DNA of 64,000 nucleotides from positions 62,001 through 126,000 of the forward strand of contig NZ_QVAI01000007.1 of NCBI RefSeq assembly GCF_003427025.1, given 5' to 3'. Both the position numbers and the translations under genes were made by a program. Within the stretch, counting starts at the first letter, position 1. Each line of letters opens with the position of its first letter. The notes beneath the pieces are model-generated. The model did not search any database and was not told the DNA's origin. It saw only the letters and a list, made by a program, of their open reading frames with translations. This document shows positions 53,801 through 61,346 of the stretch, piece by piece. The DNA is from Jiangella endophytica (lineage in GTDB: Bacteria; Actinomycetota; Actinomycetes; Jiangellales; Jiangellaceae).

Positions 53801-54790
53801 TCAGCCGGTGAGCCGGTCGATCGCCGCCAGCTCGTCCGCCGCGAAGTCGAGCCGGCCCAGCGTCGCGTGGTTCTGCTCCAGCTGGGCCACCGAGCTGGCA
53901 CCGATGATGGCCGACGCCACGGTCGGGCGGCGCAGCACCCAGGCCAGCGCCAACTGCGCCAGCGACTGCCCACGAGCGGCGGCGATGCCGGCCAGCGCCC
54001 GGGCCCGGTCCAGGTAGTCGCCACCGATGGCGGTCGCGTCGAGGAACCGGCTGGTCGCGGCCCGGGAGTCCGGCGGCACGGAGCCGTCGAGGTAGCGGTC
54101 GGTGAGCAGGCCCTGCGCCAGCGGGCTGTAGACGACGGCGCCGACACCCAGCTCGTCGAGCGTGTCGGCCAGCCCGTCCTCCAGCCGCCGGTCGAGCATC
54201 GAGTAGCGCGGCTGGTGCAGGAGCAGCGGCACGCCCAGGTCGCGCAGGATGGCGGCCGCCTGTGCGGTCTGCTCGGGCGAGTAGTTCGACACCGCGGCGT
54301 ACAGCGCCTTGCCCTGCTGGACGGCGCTGGCCAGCGCGCCCATGGTCTCCTCGAGCGGCGTGTCCGGGTCGAACCGGTGCGAGTAGAAGACGTCGACGTA
54401 CTCCAGGCCCATGCGGGCGAGGCTCTGGTCGAGCGAGGCGAGCAGGTACTTGCGGGAGCCGCCGTCACCGTAGGGACCCGGCCACATGTCGTACCCGGCC
54501 TTCGTCGACACGACGATCTCGTCGCGGAACGGCCGCAGGTCGGCGTGGAAGATCCGGCCGAACGACAGCTCGGCCGAGCCGTACGGCGGCCCGTAGTTGT
54601 TGGCCAGGTCGAAGTGGGTGATGCCGAGGTCGAAGGCGCGGCGGACGATGTCGCGCTGCGTGGCCGGCGCAGTGGTGTCGCCGAAGTTGTGCCACAGCCC
54701 CAGCGACAACGCGGGCAGCCGCAGGCCACTGCGTCCGGCGCGCCGGTAGGTCATCCGGTCGTAGCGGTCCTGGTCCGGGACATGGATCAT
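53801..54790 (-). CDS. Aldo/keto reductase (YghZ-like)
   Basis: 329 residues. AKR barrel with catalytic tetrad residues in HFDLANNYG (Asp and Tyr), VSTKAGYDMWPGPYG (Lys) and VFYSHRFDPDTP (His). The segment MTYRRAGRSGLRLPALSLGLWHNFG and the GSRKYLLASLDQSLARM helix resemble YghZ/L-glyceraldehyde-3-phosphate reductases. It reduces aldehydes with NADPH. The shared divergent region with a LacI gene carries the same operator as the sugar transporter operon, so it probably belongs to that regulon and acts on an intermediate of the imported sugar. Confidence 0.88.
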   Translation of the reverse strand: MIHVPDQDRYDRMTYRRAGRSGLRLPALSLGLWHNFGDTTAPATQRDIVRRAFDLGITHFDLANNYGPPYGSAELSFGRIFHADLRPFRDEIVVSTKAGYDMWPGPYGDGGSRKYLLASLDQSLARMGLEYVDVFYSHRFDPDTPLEETMGALASAVQQGKALYAAVSNYSPEQTAQAAAILRDLGVPLLLHQPRYSMLDRRLEDGLADTLDELGVGAVVYSPLAQGLLTDRYLDGSVPPDSRAATSRFLDATAIGGDYLDRARALAGIAAARGQSLAQLALAWVLRRPTVASAIIGASSVAQLEQNHATLGRLDFAADELAAIDRLTG

Positions 54791-54826
54791 GGGCTCCTAC
54801 TTCGCGTCGAGGCACGGCGGGGCGAT

Positions 54827-54844
54827 TTCGTTACCGGTCACGTT
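54827..54844. promoter_or_regulatory. LacI operator O1 (reductase / LacI intergenic)
   Basis: TTCGTTACCGGTCACGTT is an imperfect palindrome around ACCGGT. It is identical, as inverted copy, to the site at 56028-56045 and close to the perfect one at 56103-56122. It lies 36 bases upstream of both gene starts, allowing control of the divergent pair. Confidence 0.8.
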
Positions 54845-54880
54845 CTACCATGGGCGCACGCCTGCGGAAGGAGAGGTCCG

Positions 54881-55912
54881 ATGAGCGGCGGCACCGGCAC
54901 GGCCGACAAGCGGGGCGCGACCATCTACGACGTCGCCCGCATGGCGGGCGTCTCGCACCAGACGGTGTCGCGCTACCTCGCCGGCAAGGGCGGGCTGCGG
55001 CCCCGCAACCGCGAACGCGTCGAGGCCGCGCTCAAGGAGCTGAACTACCGGCGCAGCCACATCGCGCGGTCGCTGGCCACCAGCCGCACCTACCGGCTGG
55101 CCGCCCTCGGCTACGAGCTGTCCGGCACCGGACCAGGCAAGATGATGCAGGGCGCCAGCGAGGTGGCCCGCGCCGCCGGCTACTCGCTGGACATCATCAG
55201 CCTCGACCCGGTCAGCGACAGCGAGCTGAGCGACGCTCTGGACCTGCTGGGCAATCGCGACATCGAAGGCGTCCTCGCCACCGCGCCCACCGAGGCGCTG
55301 GACCGCGCGCTCAAGGGCCTGACCACGGACGCGCCGGTCGTCGTGGTCCGCGACGCCGACCTGCCCGAGCGCCCCTACGCCGACGGCGTCGACCCGCTCG
55401 GCGTGCACGCCCTGGTGCAGCACCTGACCACCCTCGGACACCGGCGCATCGCCCACCTCGGCGGCCCGCCGGCCTGGGTCGCCGCACGTCAGCGCATCGA
55501 CGCCTACGAGCACGCGATGCACGCCGCCGGGCTCGAGCCGCTGCCCGTCGTCGCCACGGGCGACTGGTCGGCCCAGTCCGGGTACGCCGCGGCACCCGAG
55601 GTCCTGGCGCCCGGCGGCATCACCGCGGTCGTCGCGGCGAACGACCGCATGGCGCTCGGACTCATGCTCTGGCTGCACGAGCAGGGCATCGCGATCCCCC
55701 GCGACGTCAGCGTCGTCGGCTACGACGACGTACCCGAGGCCGCCTTCTTCCACCCGCCGCTCACTACCGTCCACCTGGACTTCCAGGCCATCGGAGCTGC
55801 GGCGATGCGCTCGCTGATCACGATGATCGAGCAGCCCGACGTCGACGCCCGGCCGCGCTTCCCCAGCCCCGAGCTGGTGCTGCGCGCGTCCAGCGGCCCG
55901 CCCCCTCAGTGA
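54881..55912 (+). CDS. LacI-family regulator of the sugar operon
   Basis: 343 residues from ATG 54881 (GGAAGGAGAGG upstream). The helix-turn-helix is ATIYDVARMAGVSHQTVSRY with hinge RSHIARSLATSR. The effector domain contains LGYELSGTGPG, DAPVVVVRDADLP, AHLGGPPAWVAARQR and SVVGYDDVPEAAFFHPPLTT. The regulator sits between the reductase and the transporter operon, and three matching operators lie in the two intergenic regions next to it. The natural inducer is likely the transported sugar. Confidence 0.92.
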   Translation: MSGGTGTADKRGATIYDVARMAGVSHQTVSRYLAGKGGLRPRNRERVEAALKELNYRRSHIARSLATSRTYRLAALGYELSGTGPGKMMQGASEVARAAGYSLDIISLDPVSDSELSDALDLLGNRDIEGVLATAPTEALDRALKGLTTDAPVVVVRDADLPERPYADGVDPLGVHALVQHLTTLGHRRIAHLGGPPAWVAARQRIDAYEHAMHAAGLEPLPVVATGDWSAQSGYAAAPEVLAPGGITAVVAANDRMALGLMLWLHEQGIAIPRDVSVVGYDDVPEAAFFHPPLTTVHLDFQAIGAAAMRSLITMIEQPDVDARPRFPSPELVLRASSGPPPQ

Positions 55913-55945
55913 CCGGCCGCCGCGGCGGCCGGACGTCACCAGGCA

Positions 55946-55989
55946 TGCTCCCGCTTGACCAGGCATGCATGCCTGGTCAAGCGGGAGCA
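55946..55989. repeat. 44-bp perfect palindrome
   Basis: The 44 bases equal their own reverse complement, with GCATGC at the centre and TGCTCCCGCTTGACC at the outer end. It lies 33 bases after the LacI stop and 38 bases before operator O2. It can form a 20-bp-stem cruciform or RNA hairpin, so it may be the LacI terminator in both directions. It lacks a T-run. Confidence 0.75.
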
Positions 55990-56027
55990 CCCCTGCTCAA
56001 CGTGATCATTTCGGGGCCGTCACTCGA

Positions 56028-56045
56028 AACGTGACCGGTAACGAA
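56028..56045. promoter_or_regulatory. LacI operator O2 (far site upstream of sugar ABC operon)
   Basis: AACGTGACCGGTAACGAA is the exact inverted copy of O1. It lies about 15 bases upstream of a candidate -35 element and 75 bases from O3, a spacing suitable for looping or for cooperative repression. Confidence 0.75.
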
Positions 56046-56059
56046 TTCTGCCGGAAACC

Positions 56060-56089
56060 TTGCGCCGCGTCGCCGCCCTCGCCTAGCAT
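56060..56089 (+). promoter_or_regulatory. Candidate promoter of the sugar ABC operon
   Basis: TTGCGC (56060-56065) and TAGCAT (56084-56089) are separated by 18 bases and resemble SigA-type elements. The expected transcription start is near 56096, just upstream of operator O3. Confidence 0.45.
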
Positions 56090-56102
56090 CGCCGCCATCC
56101 CC

Positions 56103-56122
56103 AATCGTTACCGGTAACGATT
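56103..56122. promoter_or_regulatory. LacI operator O3 (near site, perfect palindrome)
   Basis: AATCGTTACCGGTAACGATT is a perfect 20-bp palindrome and the strongest copy of the site. Its position just after the predicted transcription start and about 45 bases before the start codon is typical for a LacI repressor. Confidence 0.85.
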
Positions 56123-56168
56123 TGACCGTCTCGACGCCGCCCCCGCCGGCGGTGCGCACAGAGAGCTG

Positions 56169-57488
56169 GTGTCAAAGATGACCCGATCCCGTGGCCTCGC
56201 GGCCGCCCGGCTCGTGTCCGGGCTGCTCGCGGCCTCGATGCTGGTGGTCGCCTGCTCGTCCGAGGACGACGGCGGCGAATCGGCCGGCGAGCCGATCACG
56301 CTGACCTACTGGTCGTGGGCGCCCAACATCGAGAAGATCGTCGACGTCTGGAACGAGTCGCACCCGGACATCCAGGTGCGCGTCAACACCTCCACCGGTG
56401 GCGACGAGATCGTCGCCAAGCTCACCGCCGCCAACCAGGCCGGTGACCTCCCCGACCTGTCGAACACCACGTACCAGGACCTGCCCGCGCTGATCATCGC
56501 CGACATCGCCGCCGACCTCACCGACGTGATGGGCGACCGCGAGGACGAGACCGCCGCGCCGGCCTGGACCATGACCACGTTCGACGACGTCAACTACGCG
56601 GTGCCGCAGGGCACTTCGCCGATGTTCCTCTTCTACCGCACCGACGTGTTCGCCGAGCACGGCCTGCCGGTGCCCACGACGTGGGAGCAGTACGCCCAGG
56701 TCGCTCGCGATCTGCACGCGGCCGACCCGTCCACCTACCTCGCGACCTTCCCGGCCAACGACGCGCAGCTGTTCGCCGGCCTCTCGCAGCAGGCCGGGTC
56801 GTCGTGGTGGTCGGTCGACGGCGAGGGCGGCTGGTCCGTGGACATCGACGACGACGCCAGCCGTCAGGTCGCCGACTTCTGGGAGGGACTGGTCGCCGAG
56901 GACGTCGTGTCGACCATGAAGACCTACACGCCCGAGTGGCAGGCCGCGCTCGCCGACGGCACGCTGGCCAGCCTGATCGGCGCCGTCTGGACGCCGCCGA
57001 TCCTGGCGAACAACGCACCGGACACCGTCGGCTCGTGGGCCGCCGTCCCGCTGCCGCAGTGGGACCCGGCCGAGCCGGCGTCGGGCGTGCTCGGCGGCAG
57101 CGCGACCATCGTCACCACGGGCACCGACCACCCGGAGGAGGCCCGCGAGTTCGCGCTCTGGCTGAACACCTCCGACGAGGCGCTGAACGCCTACATCGAG
57201 CACGCGAGCATCTGGCCCGCCGCGCTGTCCGGCCGAGAGCTGCCGGAGCTGCAGGGCGCCACGGCGCTGATGCCGGAGCAGACTGACTTCTACCAGCTGG
57301 CCGCGGAGATCGACGAGATCACCGTCCCGGTCACCTGGGGCCCGAACGTCCCGGCGGCCTTCGACTCGTTCACCAACCACTTCAGCGCCGCGGTCACGGC
57401 CCGGTCCGGCTTCGCCGACGCGCTCGCGCAGGTGCAGTCCGACACCGTCGCCGACCTCGAACGGGCCGGCTACGAGGTGTCCGAGTAG
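56169..57488 (+). CDS. Sugar ABC transporter substrate-binding lipoprotein (SBP family 1)
   Basis: 439 residues from GTG 56169; ATG 56178 is an alternative three codons on. Signal peptide with lipobox LVVACSS (C about 29). The SBP_bac_1 pattern is TYWSWAPNIEKIVDVWNES, QAGDLPDLSN, GTSPMFLFYRTDVF and TWEQYAQVARDL. It binds an oligosaccharide or related glycoside outside the cell. The tryptophan-rich ligand stretch (SSWWSVDGEGGW) suggests stacking with sugar rings. First gene of an operon with two permeases, a lyase and a dehydrogenase; no ATPase gene is linked, so a shared MsiK-type ATPase is likely, as usual for actinomycete sugar importers. Confidence 0.9.
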   Translation: MSKMTRSRGLAAARLVSGLLAASMLVVACSSEDDGGESAGEPITLTYWSWAPNIEKIVDVWNESHPDIQVRVNTSTGGDEIVAKLTAANQAGDLPDLSNTTYQDLPALIIADIAADLTDVMGDREDETAAPAWTMTTFDDVNYAVPQGTSPMFLFYRTDVFAEHGLPVPTTWEQYAQVARDLHAADPSTYLATFPANDAQLFAGLSQQAGSSWWSVDGEGGWSVDIDDDASRQVADFWEGLVAEDVVSTMKTYTPEWQAALADGTLASLIGAVWTPPILANNAPDTVGSWAAVPLPQWDPAEPASGVLGGSATIVTTGTDHPEEAREFALWLNTSDEALNAYIEHASIWPAALSGRELPELQGATALMPEQTDFYQLAAEIDEITVPVTWGPNVPAAFDSFTNHFSAAVTARSGFADALAQVQSDTVADLERAGYEVSE

Positions 57489-57490
57489 CC

Positions 57491-58459
57491 GTGCCGACCA
57501 CGACGTCCCGCCGGTCCTCGGCGCCCCGTCGGTCCGCGGCGTCCTCGGCGCCGCGCCGGTCCTCGGCGTCCCTGGCGCCGAGGACCGCACCGTGGCTGTT
57601 CGTCGCGCCGGCCGTGCTGCTGGCCACCGGCCTGATCGCGCTGCCGCTGGTCTACACGCTGTGGCTGAGCCTGCGCGGCACCCAGGTCAGCGGCTCCGGG
57701 CTCGGCGTGCGCCGCGAGGTCTTCGTCGGCCTGGACAACTACGCCGACGTGCTCGGCGACTCGGCGCTGCTGGCCGGGCTGGGCCGGATGCTGGTCTACG
57801 CGCTGATCACGGTGCCGGTGACGATGGTCCTCGCGCTGGTGTTCGCGCTGCTGCTCGACAACGTGACCACCCGGCTGAAGCGGTTCTCCCGCATCGCGAT
57901 CTTCGTGCCGTACGCCGTGCCCGGTGTCATCGCGGCGCTGATGTGGGGGTTCATGTACCTGCCGGGGGTGAGCCCGTTCACCGACGCGGCCGGCGCGCTC
58001 GGGCTGCCCGAGCCGTCGTTCCTGGGCCCGCTCTCGGTCTACTTCTCGGTCGCCAACGTCTCGGTGTGGGGAGCGGTGGGCTTCAACATGATCATCCTCT
58101 ACACGTCGCTGCGCGGGCTGCCGCAGGAGATCTACGACGCGGCGCGCATCGACGGCTGCTCCGAGGTGCAGCTGGCGCTGCGGGTCAAGGTGCCGCTGAT
58201 CGTGCCCGGCCTGGTCATGACCGGCCTGTTCACGATCATCGGCGCGCTGCAGGTGTTCAACGAGCCGAACACGTTGCTGACGCTGACGACGTCGATCAGC
58301 ACCGACTGGGTGCCGATGATGCAGGTGTACCGCGACGCGTTCGTCACCAACGACCTGTTCTCGGCCGCCGCGTCGTCGATGGTCATCACCGGCATCACGC
58401 TGGTCGCGTCCCTCGGGCTGCTCCGCGTGCTGCAGCGCCGTGCGTTCGGGGAGGGCTGA
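57491..58459 (+). CDS. Sugar ABC transporter permease, MalF-like
   Basis: 322 residues from GTG 57491. Residues 5-31 are a low-complexity Ser/Ala/Arg/Pro tract with three near-copies of a SAPRRS-like unit, mirrored by DNA repeats of GGCGCC/GTCGG type. Six helices follow (WLFVAPAVLLATGLIALPLVY first). The EAA loop is EIYDAARIDGCSEVQLALRV. It forms the channel with the next permease. Two bases separate it from the binding-protein stop. Confidence 0.9.
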   Translation: MPTTTSRRSSAPRRSAASSAPRRSSASLAPRTAPWLFVAPAVLLATGLIALPLVYTLWLSLRGTQVSGSGLGVRREVFVGLDNYADVLGDSALLAGLGRMLVYALITVPVTMVLALVFALLLDNVTTRLKRFSRIAIFVPYAVPGVIAALMWGFMYLPGVSPFTDAAGALGLPEPSFLGPLSVYFSVANVSVWGAVGFNMIILYTSLRGLPQEIYDAARIDGCSEVQLALRVKVPLIVPGLVMTGLFTIIGALQVFNEPNTLLTLTTSISTDWVPMMQVYRDAFVTNDLFSAAASSMVITGITLVASLGLLRVLQRRAFGEG

Positions 58460-58460
58460 G

Positions 58461-59324
58461 ATGGCCGCTGCGACATCCGTGGCGACCGCGAAGCGCGGCG
58501 CCTTCTGGCCGACGTTCGTCCTGCTGGCCGGGGCCGCGTACTGCCTGCTCCCGGTGGTCTGGCTGGTCACGGCATCGACGAAGAACGCCGGCGAGCTGTT
58601 CACGACGTTCTCGCTGTGGCCCAGCTTCTCCGGCGGCCTCACCAGCAACCTGGAGCAGCTGGCGTCGATCCGCGGCGGCGCGTTCTGGACCTGGTGCCTC
58701 AACAGCCTGATCTTCGCCGGCGGCGGCGCCGTGCTGGCCACGGCGGTCTCGGCGCTGGCCGGGTACGGACTGGCGAAGTACCGGTTCCGCGGCCGGCAGC
58801 TGGTGTTCAACTTCCTGCTGATCGGCGTGCTGATCCCGGGCGTGATCCTGGCCATCCCGCAGTACCTGCTGCTGTCGAAGATCGGCATGGCCGGCACCTA
58901 CTGGTCGGTGCTGCTGCCCAGCATCATCAGCCCGTTCAGCATCTACCTCTGCCGCATCTACGCCACCGCCGTGGTGCCGGACGAGGTGCTGGAGGCGGGC
59001 CGGCTCGACGGCGCGAGCGAGTGGCGGATCTTCCGCTCGGTGGCGCTGGCACCGATGGTGCCCGGGCTGATCACCGTGTTCCTGCTGCAGTTCGTCGGCA
59101 TCTGGAACAACTTCCTGCTGCCGTTCATCATGCTCTCGCGCACCGAGATGTTCCCGCTCACCGTCGGCTTCTACTCGCTGATGAGCCAGGGCAACGACCA
59201 GGTCAACGTGTACAACGTCGTGATCACCGGCTGCCTGGTCTCCGTGCTCCCCCTGCTCGCGCTCTTCCTGTCCCTCCAGCGCTACTGGCGGCTGGATCTG
59301 GTCTCCGGCGCGCTCAAGGGCTGA
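58461..59324 (+). CDS. Sugar ABC transporter permease, MalG-like
   Basis: 287 residues from ATG 58461, one base after the previous stop (TGAGATG). Six helices; the first is TFVLLAGAAYCLLPVVWLVT. The EAA loop is EVLEAGRLDGASEWRIFRSV. It completes the channel. The 31-base gap to the lyase gene and the shared direction indicate one operon. Confidence 0.92.
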   Translation: MAAATSVATAKRGAFWPTFVLLAGAAYCLLPVVWLVTASTKNAGELFTTFSLWPSFSGGLTSNLEQLASIRGGAFWTWCLNSLIFAGGGAVLATAVSALAGYGLAKYRFRGRQLVFNFLLIGVLIPGVILAIPQYLLLSKIGMAGTYWSVLLPSIISPFSIYLCRIYATAVVPDEVLEAGRLDGASEWRIFRSVALAPMVPGLITVFLLQFVGIWNNFLLPFIMLSRTEMFPLTVGFYSLMSQGNDQVNVYNVVITGCLVSVLPLLALFLSLQRYWRLDLVSGALKG

Positions 59325-59355
59325 GCCGCCACCCCTCCCGACGATGAGGAGTTCC

Positions 59356-60309
59356 ATGCACGACACAGCTTCGGCGACGCTTCCCCGCGGCGCCTGGCCG
59401 GTGATGCTGACCCCGTTCCACGACGACCGCTCCGTCGACTGGGAGCAGGTCGACGCGATGACCGACTGGCTGGTGGACGGGGGCGCGGCGGGCATCTTCA
59501 CGGTCGCGCTCTCCGGCGAGATGTACGACCTCACCGAGGACGAGCGCCGCGCCCTGGCCCGCCGGGTGGTGGACCGGGCCGCCGGTCGCGTGCCGGTCGT
59601 GGCCTCGGCCGTCGCCAGCGGTCCGGTGCAGGCGCAGAGCGACTCGGTGAAGGCGATGGCCGACACCGGCGTCGACGCCGTCGTGCTCATCTCGTCGCTG
59701 GTCGCCGGCCCGGCCGACACCGAGGAGCGCTGGCGCGACACCGTCGCGACGATCCTCGACGCCAACCCGGGCGTCGACTTCGGGATCTACGAGTGCCCGC
59801 TGCCGTACAAGCGGCTGTGCCCGCTGCCGACGGTCCAGTGGCTGGCGCAGACCGGGCGGTTCGTGTTCTTCAAGGACACCAGCCACTCGACCGACGTCAT
59901 GCGCGAGCGGCTGGAGGTCATGTCCGGCACCCGGATGGGCCTGTACAACGCGCAGATCTCGTCGCTGACGGCGTCACTGCGGCTCGGCGCGGCCGGGCTC
60001 AGCGGCTACGCGGCCAGCATCTACCCGGAGCTGGTGGCGTGGCTGTGCGAGCACGTCGGCGACGCTCCCGAGGGCGACGTGCTCGCCGTCCAGCGGCTGC
60101 TCACCGTCGCCGAGCACGCGATCAACAGCCGCTATCCGGCGTCGGCGAAGTACCTGCTCGCGCACAGCTCCCGGTTGCGGATCCGGCCGATCAGCCGGTG
60201 GCGGCCGAGCGACATCAGCGACCATGAGGGCCGGCCGCTGATCGACCTGGCCGAGTACATCGACAGCCTCGGACTGGCCTCCGGCGCCCGCGCCGAGGGC
60301 GGGCGGTGA
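59356..60309 (+). CDS. DapA-family (dihydrodipicolinate synthase-like) lyase or aldolase
   Basis: 317 residues from ATG 59356, with GAGGAG before it; ATG 59344 is a weaker start. The TIM-barrel has the Schiff-base lysine K173 (FVFFKDTSHS) and the tyrosine Y145 (GIYECPLPYK), with ALSGEMYDLT at the GTTGE loop (GxxGE-like S-G-E). This branch acts on 2-keto-3-deoxy sugar acids, N-acetylneuraminate-like or keto-glucarate substrates rather than making lysine. In an operon with a sugar importer and a zinc dehydrogenase it is likely a sugar-acid aldolase or dehydratase. The stop overlaps the next start (GTGA). Confidence 0.83.
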   Translation: MHDTASATLPRGAWPVMLTPFHDDRSVDWEQVDAMTDWLVDGGAAGIFTVALSGEMYDLTEDERRALARRVVDRAAGRVPVVASAVASGPVQAQSDSVKAMADTGVDAVVLISSLVAGPADTEERWRDTVATILDANPGVDFGIYECPLPYKRLCPLPTVQWLAQTGRFVFFKDTSHSTDVMRERLEVMSGTRMGLYNAQISSLTASLRLGAAGLSGYAASIYPELVAWLCEHVGDAPEGDVLAVQRLLTVAEHAINSRYPASAKYLLAHSSRLRIRPISRWRPSDISDHEGRPLIDLAEYIDSLGLASGARAEGGR

Positions 60310-61316
60310 CGATGCGGGCCGCGGTCCTGCTCGAGCCGCGGCGGCTGGCCGTCGTGGAACGGCCGGTGCCGCGGCCCGGTCCGCACGACGTGCTGGTGCG
60401 GCTCACCGCGGTCGGGCTGTGCGGCTCGGACGTGCATTTCTACGAACACGGGCGGGTCGGCGACCTCGTCGTCACCGAGCCGCTGGTGCTCGGACACGAG
60501 GCCGCGGGCGTCGTCGCCGCCGTCGGTGACGCCGTCGACGCGGCGCGTGTCGGGCAGCGCGTCGCCGTCGAGCCGCAGCGCCCGTGCCGGCGCTGCCGGT
60601 ACTGCCTGACCGGCGCGTACAACCGGTGCCGGAGCATGGAGTTCTGCTCCGCGCCCCCGGTCGACGGGGCGTTCGCCGAGTACCTGGTGGTGCCGGCCGA
60701 CTTCGCCCACCCGATCCCGGACCCGATGTCCGATGCGGCCGCCGCCCTGCTCGAACCGCTGTGCGTCGGCATCGCAGCCGTGCGCAAGGCCGGCGTGACA
60801 GCAGGATCGACGGTTCTGGTGGCCGGCGCCGGCCCGATCGGGATCCTGACCGCGGCCGCGGCCCGCGCGTTCGGCGCCACCGCCGTCGTCGTCGCCGACC
60901 CGCTGGCCGAGCGCCGCGCCGTCGCGGCCCGGCACGGCGCCACCCGGACGATCGACCCGGCCACCGACCGGCTCGCCGACGAGGCGGTGGACGCGTTCGT
61001 CGACGCCTCCGGCGCGCCGGCGGCCATCGATGCCGGCCTGCACGCGCTGAAGGCGGGCGGTGCCGCCGTCCTGGTCGGCATGGGCGCGCCGCGCATCGAC
61101 CTCGACCTGTTCCTGGTGCAGAGCCGCGAGCTGCGCCTGGAGGGCCTGTTCCGCTACGTCGACACCTGGCCGGCCGCGATCGCCCTGGTCGGGGCCGGCA
61201 TGGTCGAGTTGGACTCGCTGGTCAGCGACACCTTCGGCCTGGACGGGCTGGACGAGGCGATGCGCCGCAACGGCGACGCCGACGTCGTGAAGCTCGTCAT
61301 CGACCCCCGCCGCTGA
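60306..61316 (+). CDS. Zinc-dependent medium-chain dehydrogenase (polyol/sugar type)
   Basis: 336 residues from GTG 60306, or ATG 60312. Catalytic zinc ligands are C39 (GLCGSD), H64 and E65 (LGHEAAG). The structural zinc cluster C94-C97-C100-C108 is intact. The NAD-binding motif is VLVAGAGPIGILTA near residue 175. It resembles sorbitol/L-iditol and L-threonine dehydrogenases, oxidising a secondary alcohol of a polyol or sugar. As last gene of the operon, it would convert the imported sugar (or its reduction product) to a keto compound for the lyase. Confidence 0.9.
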   Translation: MTMRAAVLLEPRRLAVVERPVPRPGPHDVLVRLTAVGLCGSDVHFYEHGRVGDLVVTEPLVLGHEAAGVVAAVGDAVDAARVGQRVAVEPQRPCRRCRYCLTGAYNRCRSMEFCSAPPVDGAFAEYLVVPADFAHPIPDPMSDAAAALLEPLCVGIAAVRKAGVTAGSTVLVAGAGPIGILTAAAARAFGATAVVVADPLAERRAVAARHGATRTIDPATDRLADEAVDAFVDASGAPAAIDAGLHALKAGGAAVLVGMGAPRIDLDLFLVQSRELRLEGLFRYVDTWPAAIALVGAGMVELDSLVSDTFGLDGLDEAMRRNGDADVVKLVIDPRR

Positions 61317-61346
61317 CCACACCTCGCGGTACGAGACCGTAGGTCG

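Noticed and set aside
56178-58459. A missing ATPase gene in the sugar importer as a sign of deletion
   Set aside because: Actinomycete sugar importers of this class commonly share one MsiK-type ATPase encoded elsewhere, so absence is normal.
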